Under the pieces are notes generated by a model, which was given only the letters and a program-made list of their open reading frames with translations, was not told the DNA's origin and did no database searches. The position numbers were made by a program, and so were the translations under genes. This document shows, piece by piece, positions 41,001 through 48,614 of a stretch of 64,000 nt of DNA; the first letter of the stretch is position 1, and the number at the start of each line of letters is the position of its first letter. The stretch is from assembly GCA_009741485.1 (NCBI GenBank), contig CM019214.1, positions 54,338,550-54,402,549 on the forward strand. The letters run 5' to 3'. Origin of the DNA: Malurus cyaneus samueli (Eukaryota; Chordata; Aves; Passeriformes; Maluridae).

Positions 41001-44000
41001 AAGCACAGATGAGAATCGATTCAGCATCTATGAATGATGAGATTACTACCAGCCTACGTGGACTAAACAAATTAGCAAAAATTCTGAAGAAGAGAAGAAT
41101 TGATAATGGGTAAGCCATGCAGTGGCTCTTAACCTACCCCCCCCCTTTTTTTTCTGACTTTTTTGCTGTCAAAATATATAATGGTCCTGCATCTGTTTTT
41201 CTAGTGAAAATCTTGCAGAAGGGAAGTATTGTGCCATTTTGATATGCATAAAAATGCTTATCTTCATTTCCCCAAAAATATATACTTGGGTTATTAACTT
41301 TTCCTTCTCAAGGTCAATCCATATGGATCTCTTAGAGTCATAAAATCCCAACCAGAAGAGTAGCATTTGAAATTATAGGAGCTACTGTGGTGTGTATTGG
41401 CATGACATTTCCTGCAAATTTAACCATGAATTCCATAATTTTTTTTCTGATTTCTGCTGGTTTTAAATTATAGTGTCATGATAACCCCAGATGATGTTAC
41501 AGACTTGCAGCTTAGCTGCATTGTCTGCTTTACTGTAATTTTTTAATACCACTTACTGTCTTCCAGAGCCTTGACACTTGCGTCACCAGAAGTTCGTTTC
41601 CACATGGACAGTGAAACTCATGATCCTATTGATCTGCAGACTAAGGAACTCAAGTATGCATAGTTTTTATACTTAATTCAGGGTAGGGATGGAGTTAAAG
41701 ACATGTTTAAATAGCAACAATTAGTTGATAGTGTACGAAGTTTCTATAATAGTGCAGGACAGAATTAGAGGATGGTTTGGGGTGGAAGGGATCTTGAAAG
41801 CTTACCTGGGTCTGACCCCCCCTGCCATGGGCCCAGACACTTCCCAGTGGACCAGGTAGCTTAAAGCCCCACTCAGGCTGGGCTTGAACACTTCCAGTGA
41901 TAGAGCATCCACAATTCCTTTGGCCAAGCTAATCATCAGAAAGAGAATTCCTCTATTTAACTTTATTTTGCAGTATTTAGCAAGCTTTGAGCTATATGTT
42001 TCATATGTGAACTTCTTAGGAAGAAGTCAAGAGGCTTATCTGTTGGTCTTTGTGGGCATTTTAATGAGCATTTTTCTTTAATTTGATGTTTGATGATTTC
42101 AGTATTTGATTTCAGGGGTTTTTTTCTTCTGGCTCAGTATTTGGAGCTTAATAAGCGCATCACTTTTAGTCTTAAAATTGCTTGCCTACTTGTATAAATG
42201 TTTAAAATCACGAGTTAACATTCTTAGGATGGTGTGTTGTTTTTTCACTAGGCACTCAAAGTAAATGTCTAATGCTTTTCTAACAATATTAAATTTTTGT
42301 CTTGATAGAGAGACAAATTCCATGGTTGAAGAGTTCATGTTGCTTGCCAATATTTCTGTAGCACAAAAAATTTATGATGAGTTCCCAGAGTTTGCCTTGC
42401 TCCGAAAACATCCTGCTCCTCCCCCATCAAATTATGACATCCTTGTGAAGGCTGCAAAGTCCAAGGCAAGTTTTTACCATGCTAGTTAAATGAATTAATT
42501 ATGAAAAGCTGTATTTTCTCTCTGATTGGTCACTTGTCCAAGAATAAAGGTTGGAAAGCAGTATTTTGAAAGTTTATCAGCTGCATTTTGAAATGTCCGG
42601 TACTTGTAGCAAGATAATTGTACCTCAAGGTGAAAGAAAAAGTCTTGCGGTTTTTAAATCCTTTCTTAGGTGAAGAAAATAAATCACTCTCTTAAATCTT
42701 TTATTGTAGCACCTGTGTGCTGTGAATGTTTCTCCTCTCGAAGTTACATGTGATTTTTGAGCCACTTTTTGGCTTTGGATCACATACATTATTAATGTAC
42801 TTAAAAAGTGCTCATCAAATAACATGTTTCGCTGAAAGTCATTAAGTAAGAAAATGTTTCCATCCTCTCCACAAATCAGCTAGAGGATATTTTGCCTGAA
42901 ACAAGTCAATTTCATTAATGAGTCTGAACAGGAAAAATTACTTTTCCAGTTTCAGTATCTTTTATTGGAGCTCAACTTGAAACTTTGTAGATACAACCAT
43001 CACAATTAGGTATTAATTTTAAAATAAATATGCAATTATTTTACCATAATACAGGTGTAATTTGATCTCTGGATCATACTTTATTGTCAGTGTTGTACAT
43101 AAAAGACCGAGCATTCAGTTGATCATGTGATGAAATTTACCTTGCATTTCTGGAAATTAAAAATGCATTATGTATTTTCAGACTACCTTAATTTTTATCA
43201 GAAGTCACTGGCAAACAGGGAGCACACTGTCATACACAGTACTAGTTCTACAGATGGCTTTTCCAAGGATACATTATAATAATTTCACAGAGGAAATAAA
43301 CAAAGTCAGTTACTTACCTTGTGCTTAGATGAGAATCAGTGTGTGGCCTAATTAGAGGGTATTTAAAAAAAATTCTTTCTGATTTAATAAAGGGATAGAA
43401 AAATCAAACCAAAGGAAATGAAACACCTCGTTAATATTGGCACAAAGTGTTTTCGTTGAGAAATGGTTGTCTTCTGAATTACTAGGCTACTGACTCAGCA
43501 TTTCATTTTTTGGATAGAGCACTAGTAATAGTTAGGGAGGGACCCATGCATGGATAGATTTTGTTTGTTTTTCTAATAGTGACATTCCAGCATGTTATGA
43601 GGTGTGATATCTGTGCTAGTTGCTAAGTTTATCCTATATGTGGCTGTTACATTTCTGCTTATAGTCTTAATATTTGCTAGTAATACTTCAACGTTTTTCC
43701 TTCTTTTCTTCTCTCCTTTCAGAATTTGGAAATTAAGACAGATTCAGCAAAGGCTTTAGCTGAATCATTAGATAAAGCTGAATCTCCTACATTCCCCTAC
43801 CTAAATACACTGCTGCGAATTTTGACTACTCGCTGCATGATGCAAGCTGTTTATTTCTGCTCGGGAATGGATAATGATTTTCATCACTATGGTTTAGCTT
43901 CACCTATTTATACCCACTTTACCTCACCTATTAGAAGGTACTTTCACTTTATGAAGGTTTCAAATAAAAGAAATAGGTGATTTATTTGTGAAGAAATTGC

Positions 44001-47000
44001 AGTGTTGTCCATTTAAAAAAATTTCTGTTCAGTGTTAGATTTCAGCTGAAACAGCAGTGGCTTACATGGTGATGTATCTTCATGTATGCTCCCAAGTGTA
44101 TTGTCCACAATTCCTAAGGTTTAGCAACATTTTTTGAAAGTACTTACAAAAATAATAGGACTACATCCCTAACACAGATGTCTGGCATAGAAAAGCACTT
44201 CAGGGTCAGTCAGCATTGGTCTTAGTCAGAGACTGAAGCAGAACTTGCTCAGTCATTTTTCAGATGGAAGCTATGTTTAAATTTTGAGGATACTGTATTT
44301 TACATATGAAAACACTGGTAATTGGGAACTTGCTATTGCAGCTGTTACATGGAATGAAACCATTCTTCTAGAAAAGCATGTTAGTTATTTCTTCTAAACA
44401 AGATGTCACTGAATTTAAATGATTGTTATGTGCTCCTTAGAAACATTTCAAGTGAAATCTCACAGATGTGGATTAAAAATCCCATACATTTATATGGGGA
44501 ATTTGTGGAATGTCTAGGAGTCCAAATGATAAATTTTAGTTCTTATCAGATGTATTAAAAAGTTCCTTGCTGAATTTCTAGTAAGTTATGTAACAGGAAG
44601 TTCAAATGTGATTATGCTTTGCAGACCAATTAAATTTGTCTAGTTCATGGGAAAGGGCTGAGACATTGGCTTAAAACACCATGGTGAAAGATCATTCTTT
44701 AGGCCAGAAATAAAACTTTGCTTATTTTTTGGTAAACATTCAACAATGCAGGCTCTATTGGTACAATAAAGAATTTATCTTAGCAAACACTATAGTTCAT
44801 TCTGGCTCTGCGGTACATTTTTGGTCAGCAAAGAGATCAATGTTGAATTAATAGAGTGGGTTGCCACAAGACTTCATTATTGCTAATACTTTGAATCATA
44901 AAATACACAAAAACAAACAGGTTCAGAAACTTTATTAATTTTGAAAAAGAATGTCTTACTATGTCATTGATGATTTTAACCTCATGTTTGCAGGTACGCT
45001 GATATCATAGTCCATCGGCTTTTGGCAGTGGCCATAGGAGCAGACAGCACTTACCCAGAACTCACAGATAAACACAAATTGGCAGAGATGTGTAAAAATC
45101 TCAATTACCGGCATAAAATGGCACAATATGCACAAAGAGCCTCTGTTGCGTTCCATACACAGGTAAGTAGCTCTGAGATGTTAGGATTAGCTATAGACAG
45201 TGCTAGTGCAAAACCAAGAGTGCAAAAATGATAAAGGCTGAGGGATGCTTCTGACAAGAAGCTTAAAACATTACTTCACTTGTTCTGAAAGATTTGGAAT
45301 GGCATCTTGAGGATTCTTTTAGTGTTGTGCTTTTATAAATATGGATGCTTAAAACTATAGTAATGTTATAAATGTTTAATGTGATTTTTAAAAGTCTGCA
45401 TTCAGTATATGCAGTGTAATTATCACTAAGTACAGCTGTGTATTTGAGTGATTTATTCTTCTGAGACAGTATGTTTGTAATTCAGAAGAGAATATTCTAG
45501 TGGGTTTTTTTTCTTACTTGTGTGTTTTACTTTTGTTACAGCTGTTTTTCAAAACTAAGGGGGTAGTAAATGAAGATGCATATATATTATTTGTACGAAA
45601 AAATGCGATTGTGGTTCTGATTCCCAAGTACGGGTTAGAAGGAACAGTCTTCTTTGAAGAGAAAGACAAACCAACACCAAAATTGGAGTACAATAGTGAG
45701 GTATGTTCTTATTATTAAAGTTTGTTCTTAGATACCTTTATTTTCTGATTTTGTAAGTGAGCAGAATGCCTAAAATCTATTCTAATTGGATTTAGAAGGG
45801 TAAGAGAGGCTTTCCTAAATGCAAGTTTAGTAATCTCTAGTAATAGTGCCACTACCGTCTTTGTAAGTCTAAATAAGTAGGTTCTGACAGGAATTTGTTT
45901 CTATAATAGATACAACTGATATCTAATTATCTATCTAACATTCAATATTCAGTACAGTAATATTTGGTTATTTTTATTTACCTGTAACTAATATTTTCAT
46001 ACAAAAATATTTTTATAAAAACATAAGACATTTCAAATAGTGAGTATTTATGCAAAATTTGAACTTTCAGGTACCATCACTTACTGTGGAAGACACAACA
46101 TTACATGTATTTGATAAAGTTAAAGTAAACATTATGTTAGATGATTCTAATATCCAACATCAGAAAATGCGGATGGTCTTGGTGGAACCCAAGGTAAGGC
46201 ACCAGATTGTTAGAACCATATTATCCTTCAGTAATCTGAAAAAATCATTGTGTGGTAAAATTGAAATTTAAATCAGAAGAAAAAACGTTATTTAGCAGCA
46301 GCTTGTAATGATTACTTCATATCCACTCTCAATAAAATATAGGTCTGCTTTTATTGGTGGTAAAGAATGGAGCCCTCTAAATTAAACTTCCATTCTGGAC
46401 CCATCAGAATATTTCCACTGGTGGGAAAGATGATGATTTACTGAAGTTATGTATTGAATTCACAGTTTGTGAAATTCGGAGTTAAATACCCCTCTGAAAA
46501 AATTGCCCAAATTTGGTAGGATCTTCTCTTAGGTCCAGTGAATTACAGTGTAACTGTGATGGGTGGCTCAGAAGAAAACTGTGTAATTGCTGGCTGTCAA
46601 TGGCAGTTCTGTCTTACAACCCCCATAATATAAAAATTCTCACTTGATAATGTAAGAACTGTGATGTCCTAATAACTATCTTTCGTCTCAAGACTTTTCA
46701 GTTGTAGCTTCTTTGTGCCTCTGGGACACTGGGGTTTTCACTTGCTCTCACACTTTAGGCCTGATAAGTATTTTGCATGACATTTCAGTATTGTGTCCTT
46801 ACAGTGAGGTACATGTGACTTTCTAAGTAAACAGATAGTTGCAGCAGTTCAGTATCCCTTAATCACTGAGGAACAAGACAACCCAAAATAAGCAAGAGCT
46901 TCTTTTTGTTTATACAGTCAAACATTATTATTTCATTTTTCCTTGAGCAATTGGGCTTCCAAACACATGTAAATATATTCTGATCTTTGAGCTGTTGTAT

Positions 47001-48265
47001 TAGCTTGAACCATAGAATGGTTTGAGTTGCAAGGGACCTTTAAAGATCATCTAGTTCCACCCTGCCTGCCATGGCCAGGGACACCTTTGCTTCGATGCGG
47101 TTGCTCAAAACCCCATCCAGCCTGGCCTTCAGTATCACTTCTAGGGATGGAGCATCCACAACTTGTTTGGGAAACCTATTTCAGTGCCTCATCACAAAAA
47201 AGAAATTTTTCCTAATACTAAACTAATCTACGCACTTTCAGCTGTGGGAGGAAAAGCGATTCCCACCTTTTCCTGTCACTGGATGCCCTTGTGAAAAGTC
47301 CCTCTCCAGCCTTCTTGTGGGCTCCCATTTTAGGTCCTGGAGGGCTGCTCAGAGGTCACCCTAGAATCTCTTCTCCTGGCTGAACAACACAGGAGGGCTG
47401 CTCCAGCCCTCTGATTATTTTTGTGGCCCTCCTGTGGACTTGCTTCAGCAGGTCCATGTCCTTCCTGTGTTGGGAACTCCAGAGTGGGATGCAGTGTTCC
47501 AGGTGGGGTCTCAACAGAGCTGAGGAGAGGGGCAGAATCCCCTCCCTGGCCCTGCTGCCCACACTGCTTTGGATGCAGCCCAGGACATGTTTGGGTTTCT
47601 GGGCTGTGAGTGCACATTGCTGGGTCTTGTCCAGCCTCTTGTCCACCTTCACCCCCAACTCCTTCTCACCAGGACTGTTCTGGATCTGTTCATCCCCCAG
47701 CCTGTGTTGAATTGAATTGCTGGGTTTTAATAAACTGGATGTAGACAAGGGAAGTTGTAGCGGAAAGGAACCCTTGTATACTATTGTGCGTTCACATGCT
47801 GAGCTGGCCCCTGCTTGTGCTGACCAACTCGAGCTTGTCAAGAGCTTCTGTTCTGGCCCTGACTTTGTTTTGAGGAACACTTTGAAAACAGACACAAAGT
47901 AAGGCTAATGCAAACTGATTGCTGGGGTGCAAAGAACCTGCTGGCTTTGTCAGGAGGGATGCTGCTGCTTCCCTTTGCCTTTTTCATATTTTATTTCAGG
48001 TGAGTGCTCTACCTGTGATTATTCTAAGATGGTAGACCCTCGTTTAGGTGATTTTCTAAACCAGAAATTTTTGATGTTGATACAGTGTTTTTAAAAGGTC
48101 TATATAAGTAAACACAAGTTTTACCAGGATAGCGAAAAATGGAGTAAAATGTTCTCACTTCTTTTCTTACTGTAGATATTAGAAATTGATGTGCCTGCAA
48201 GTCTGTCTGCAGAGGCAAGGAGCAATGATGAACCAGAGAAAAAGAAAAAGAAGCTACAAAAATAG
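28811..48265 (+). CDS. DIS3: DIS3 exosome endo/3'-5' exoribonuclease, complete gene in 21 exons
   Basis: Encodes the catalytic subunit of the nuclear RNA exosome. Exons 2-21 join in frame to 884 codons plus stop; human has 882 for the same part. The PIN endonuclease domain spans exons 1-4, with acidic residues matching human D69 (29040-29042), E97 (31235-31237), D146 (32118-32120) and D177 (32211-32213). Cold-shock domains lie around exons 5-9. The RNB exonuclease domain starts near exon 9-10, with [13 protein letters not shown] (38436 onward) giving equivalents of D479, D485, D487 and D488, and continues to TSPIRRYAD across exons 17/18. The S1 domain fills exons 19-20, and exon 21 ends in a basic tail [11 protein letters not shown]. 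Exon 1 starts correctly ([16 protein letters not shown]) and ends correctly (PDTNLLLHQ), but these two parts are in different frames with stops between them. The gene shares a promoter with PIBF1 and converges on BORA. Confidence 0.97.
29420..29441. repeat. (GT)n microsatellite
   Basis: About ten GT units in DIS3 intron 1, preceded by a G-rich run (29397-29411) and followed by T/G-rich sequence. Confidence 0.95.
29544..29560. repeat. (ATTT)n short tandem repeat
   Basis: Four ATTT units in DIS3 intron 1. Confidence 0.9.
30878..30910. repeat. Perfect 15-bp inverted repeat with 3-nt loop
   Basis: AATCCTGCATACATT (30878-30892), loop GGG, then AATGTATGCAGGATT (30896-30910). The arms are perfectly complementary and would fold into a stem in either transcript. 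Flanks do not extend the stem, so it is too short for a typical pre-miRNA. It lies in DIS3 intron 1, about 265 bp before exon 2. Confidence 0.9.
31175..31332 (+). CDS. DIS3: DIS3 exon 2 (PIN domain)
   Basis: Encodes [20 protein letters not shown], then [16 protein letters not shown], ending TNEHHR. Contains the PIN active-site Glu (human E97). Acceptor TTCCTCAG, donor CACAG|GTAAAG; 158 nt. Confidence 0.97.
32069..32262 (+). CDS. DIS3: DIS3 exon 3 (PIN domain)
   Basis: Encodes [20 protein letters not shown], then [18 protein letters not shown]. It holds the PIN aspartates equivalent to D146 and D177. Acceptor TTATTTAG, donor ACGT|GTAAGT; 194 nt. Confidence 0.97.
32379..32452 (+). CDS. DIS3: DIS3 exon 4 (end of PIN domain)
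   Basis: Encodes [20 protein letters not shown] and ends TDEG. Acceptor TTTTATAG, donor GGG|GTATG; 74 nt. Confidence 0.96.
33553..33720 (+). CDS. DIS3: DIS3 exon 5 (CSD1 region)
   Basis: Encodes [20 protein letters not shown], then [20 protein letters not shown]. Acceptor TACTAAAG, donor GAG|GTGAGT; 168 nt in phase 0. Confidence 0.97.
34600..34764 (+). CDS. DIS3: DIS3 exon 6 (CSD1 region and acidic linker)
   Basis: Encodes [20 protein letters not shown], then [19 protein letters not shown] and an acidic run ending EEEKENI. Acceptor AATCCAG, donor ATT|GTATGA; 165 nt. The acidic linker is as variable as in other family members. Confidence 0.96.
35646..35759 (+). CDS. DIS3: DIS3 exon 7 (CSD2 region)
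   Basis: Encodes [20 protein letters not shown], then [18 protein letters not shown]. Acceptor TTCTACCAG, donor GAG|GTGAGG; 114 nt. Confidence 0.97.
35848..35985 (+). CDS. DIS3: DIS3 exon 8 (CSD2 region)
   Basis: Encodes [20 protein letters not shown], then [17 protein letters not shown]. It is separated from exon 7 by an intron of only 88 bp. Acceptor TTAATAG, donor AAT|GTAAGT; 138 nt. Confidence 0.97.
37008..37154 (+). CDS. DIS3: DIS3 exon 9
   Basis: Encodes [20 protein letters not shown], then [20 protein letters not shown], ending SITEE. Acceptor ATTCCTCAG, donor GAG|GTAATA; 147 nt. Confidence 0.97.
38388..38504 (+). CDS. DIS3: DIS3 exon 10 (RNB active-site aspartates)
   Basis: Encodes [20 protein letters not shown], then [19 protein letters not shown]. 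The four metal-binding aspartates of RNase II/R-type exonucleases are intact (38436-38438, 38454-38456, 38460-38465). Acceptor AATTTCAG, donor GAG|GTATTG; 117 nt. Confidence 0.98.
38816..38834. repeat. Poly-A tract (19 A)
   Basis: Homopolymer in DIS3 intron 10, with no recognised element beside it. Confidence 0.95.
39337..39438 (+). CDS. DIS3: DIS3 exon 11 (RNB)
   Basis: Encodes [20 protein letters not shown], then [14 protein letters not shown], the RNB core. Acceptor TTTTTTAG, donor AAA|GTAATT; 102 nt. Confidence 0.97.
40002..40066 (+). CDS. DIS3: DIS3 exon 12 (RNB)
   Basis: Encodes [20 protein letters not shown] and a split Arg codon. Acceptor CTTTGCAG, donor GACAG|GTATAT; 65 nt. Confidence 0.96.
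40170..40254 (+). CDS. DIS3: DIS3 exon 13 (RNB)
   Basis: Encodes [20 protein letters not shown], then TKSVINSK. The preceding intron is 103 bp and ends in a long CT-repeat polypyrimidine tract before TCATAG. Donor AAG|GTTAGT; 85 nt. Confidence 0.96.
40525..40710 (-). mobile_element. CR1 LINE 3' fragment in DIS3 intron 13
   Basis: Contains GATCACAGAATTAACTAGGC, GAGATCATCAAGTTCAGCC, CTGGCACTGAGTGCCATG and GCCTCCAGGGACAGTGACTC, matching the reverse complement of a CR1 3' end of the same type as the 27.95-kb copy. Confidence 0.8.
40982..41109 (+). CDS. DIS3: DIS3 exon 14 (RNB)
   Basis: Encodes [20 protein letters not shown], then [20 protein letters not shown]. Acceptor CTCTTCAAG, donor TGG|GTAAGC; 128 nt. 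Confidence 0.96.
41567..41653 (+). CDS. DIS3: DIS3 exon 15 (RNB)
   Basis: Encodes [20 protein letters not shown], then IDLQTKEL. Acceptor GTCTTCCAG, donor TCAA|GTATGC; 87 nt. Confidence 0.96.
41755..41960 (-). mobile_element. CR1 LINE 3' fragment in DIS3 intron 15
   Basis: GGATGGTTTGGGGTGGAAGG, GATCTTGAAAGC and AGTGATAGAGCATCCACAAT are typical of the CR1 3' region in reverse orientation. Partial and diverged. Confidence 0.75.
42309..42465 (+). CDS. DIS3: DIS3 exon 16 (RNB), GC donor
   Basis: Encodes [20 protein letters not shown], then [20 protein letters not shown], ending AAKSK. The donor is CCAAG|GCAAGT, a GC splice site. Cutting there joins directly to [10 protein letters not shown] in exon 17, as in human; the nearby GT would add four bases and break the frame. 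157 nt. Confidence 0.96.
43723..43937 (+). CDS. DIS3: DIS3 exon 17 (RNB)
   Basis: Encodes [20 protein letters not shown], then [20 protein letters not shown], ending YTHFTSPIR. Acceptor CCTTTCAG, donor AGAAG|GTACTT; 215 nt. Confidence 0.97.
44994..45162 (+). CDS. DIS3: DIS3 exon 18 (end of RNB)
   Basis: Completes [20 protein letters not shown] and continues [20 protein letters not shown], ending VAFHTQ. Acceptor GTTTGCAG, donor CACAG|GTAAGT; 169 nt. Confidence 0.97.
45542..45700 (+). CDS. DIS3: DIS3 exon 19 (S1 domain)
   Basis: Encodes [20 protein letters not shown], then [20 protein letters not shown]. Acceptor TTGTTACAG, donor GAG|GTATG; 159 nt. Confidence 0.97.
46071..46193 (+). CDS. DIS3: DIS3 exon 20 (S1 domain)
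   Basis: Encodes [20 protein letters not shown], then [20 protein letters not shown]. Acceptor ACTTTCAG, donor AAG|GTAAGG; 123 nt. Confidence 0.97.
47005..47720 (-). mobile_element. Younger CR1 LINE with readable ORF2 tail, DIS3 intron 20
   Basis: Starts CATAGAATGGTTTGAGTTGC and runs through CR1 sequence in reverse. On the minus strand, 47715-47356 translates without a stop into text characteristic of the C-terminal part of CR1 ORF2 after the reverse transcriptase: [20 protein letters not shown], then [16 protein letters not shown], then [12 protein letters not shown]. The rest of the element is absent, as usual for 5'-truncated CR1 copies. Confidence 0.9.
48176..48265 (+). CDS. DIS3: DIS3 exon 21 (C-terminal tail and stop)
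   Basis: Encodes [20 protein letters not shown], then the basic tail EKKKKKLQK and TAG at 48263-48265. The tail is diverged from human but keeps the terminal lysine cluster, a plausible nuclear localisation signal. Acceptor TTACTGTAG; 90 nt including stop. Confidence 0.95.
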   Translation: MLEIDVPASLSAEARSNDEPEKKKKKLQK

Positions 48266-48500
48266 CTGGATATAAAGTTAAGAAGGAAACACAGAAGTAC
48301 TTGCATTGAAGTATTTTTCCCTATGGACAAAATGCTAGAAACGGGTTTTGTTTACTTTTTTTAAAAACATTTTAATAATCTGTAAAGAATTTTTTTTAAA
48401 CTACTTTTTTATGACTGATTGCAGAACAAGTTTTAAAATCATGTCTATCTACACTTGTGTCCTGTGGGTAAAAATAAAATATTTCTGCAAAATGAAAAAA
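48266..48500 (+). other. DIS3: DIS3 3' UTR
   Basis: AT-rich sequence between the DIS3 stop and the poly(A) signal at 48473-48478. The end is approximate, set by the usual 15-25 bp spacing after AATAAA. Short (about 230 nt). Confidence 0.75.
48473..48478 (+). terminator. DIS3: DIS3 poly(A) signal AATAAA
   Basis: A canonical AATAAA about 208 bp after the stop codon, followed by a T/G-rich stretch that could act as a downstream element. No competing plus-strand AATAAA lies between the stop and this site. Confidence 0.75.
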
Positions 48501-48614
48501 ATTATTGTAGTTTCTTTTTAATAACTTTAATGCTGTTCTGACAGTCGGACTGAAGTCAGCACTTCAGTGCATTCTGTTTAGCATCTCAGAACTGAAAGAA
48601 GTAATTGAACAAAA

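Larger units (their letters stand above)
41110..48175 (+). other. DIS3 introns 14-20 (exons listed separately)
   Basis: Contain CR1 copies at 41.76 kb and 47.0 kb. Intron 16 (42466-43722) starts with a GC donor. Intron 20 (46194-48175) carries the youngest-looking CR1. Nothing else recognised. Confidence 0.7.

Noticed and set aside
47356..47895. A 179-codon open frame on the minus strand as a host gene
   Set aside because: The translation is CR1 LINE ORF2 tail (47356-47715) followed by unrelated sequence; it is a transposon fragment.
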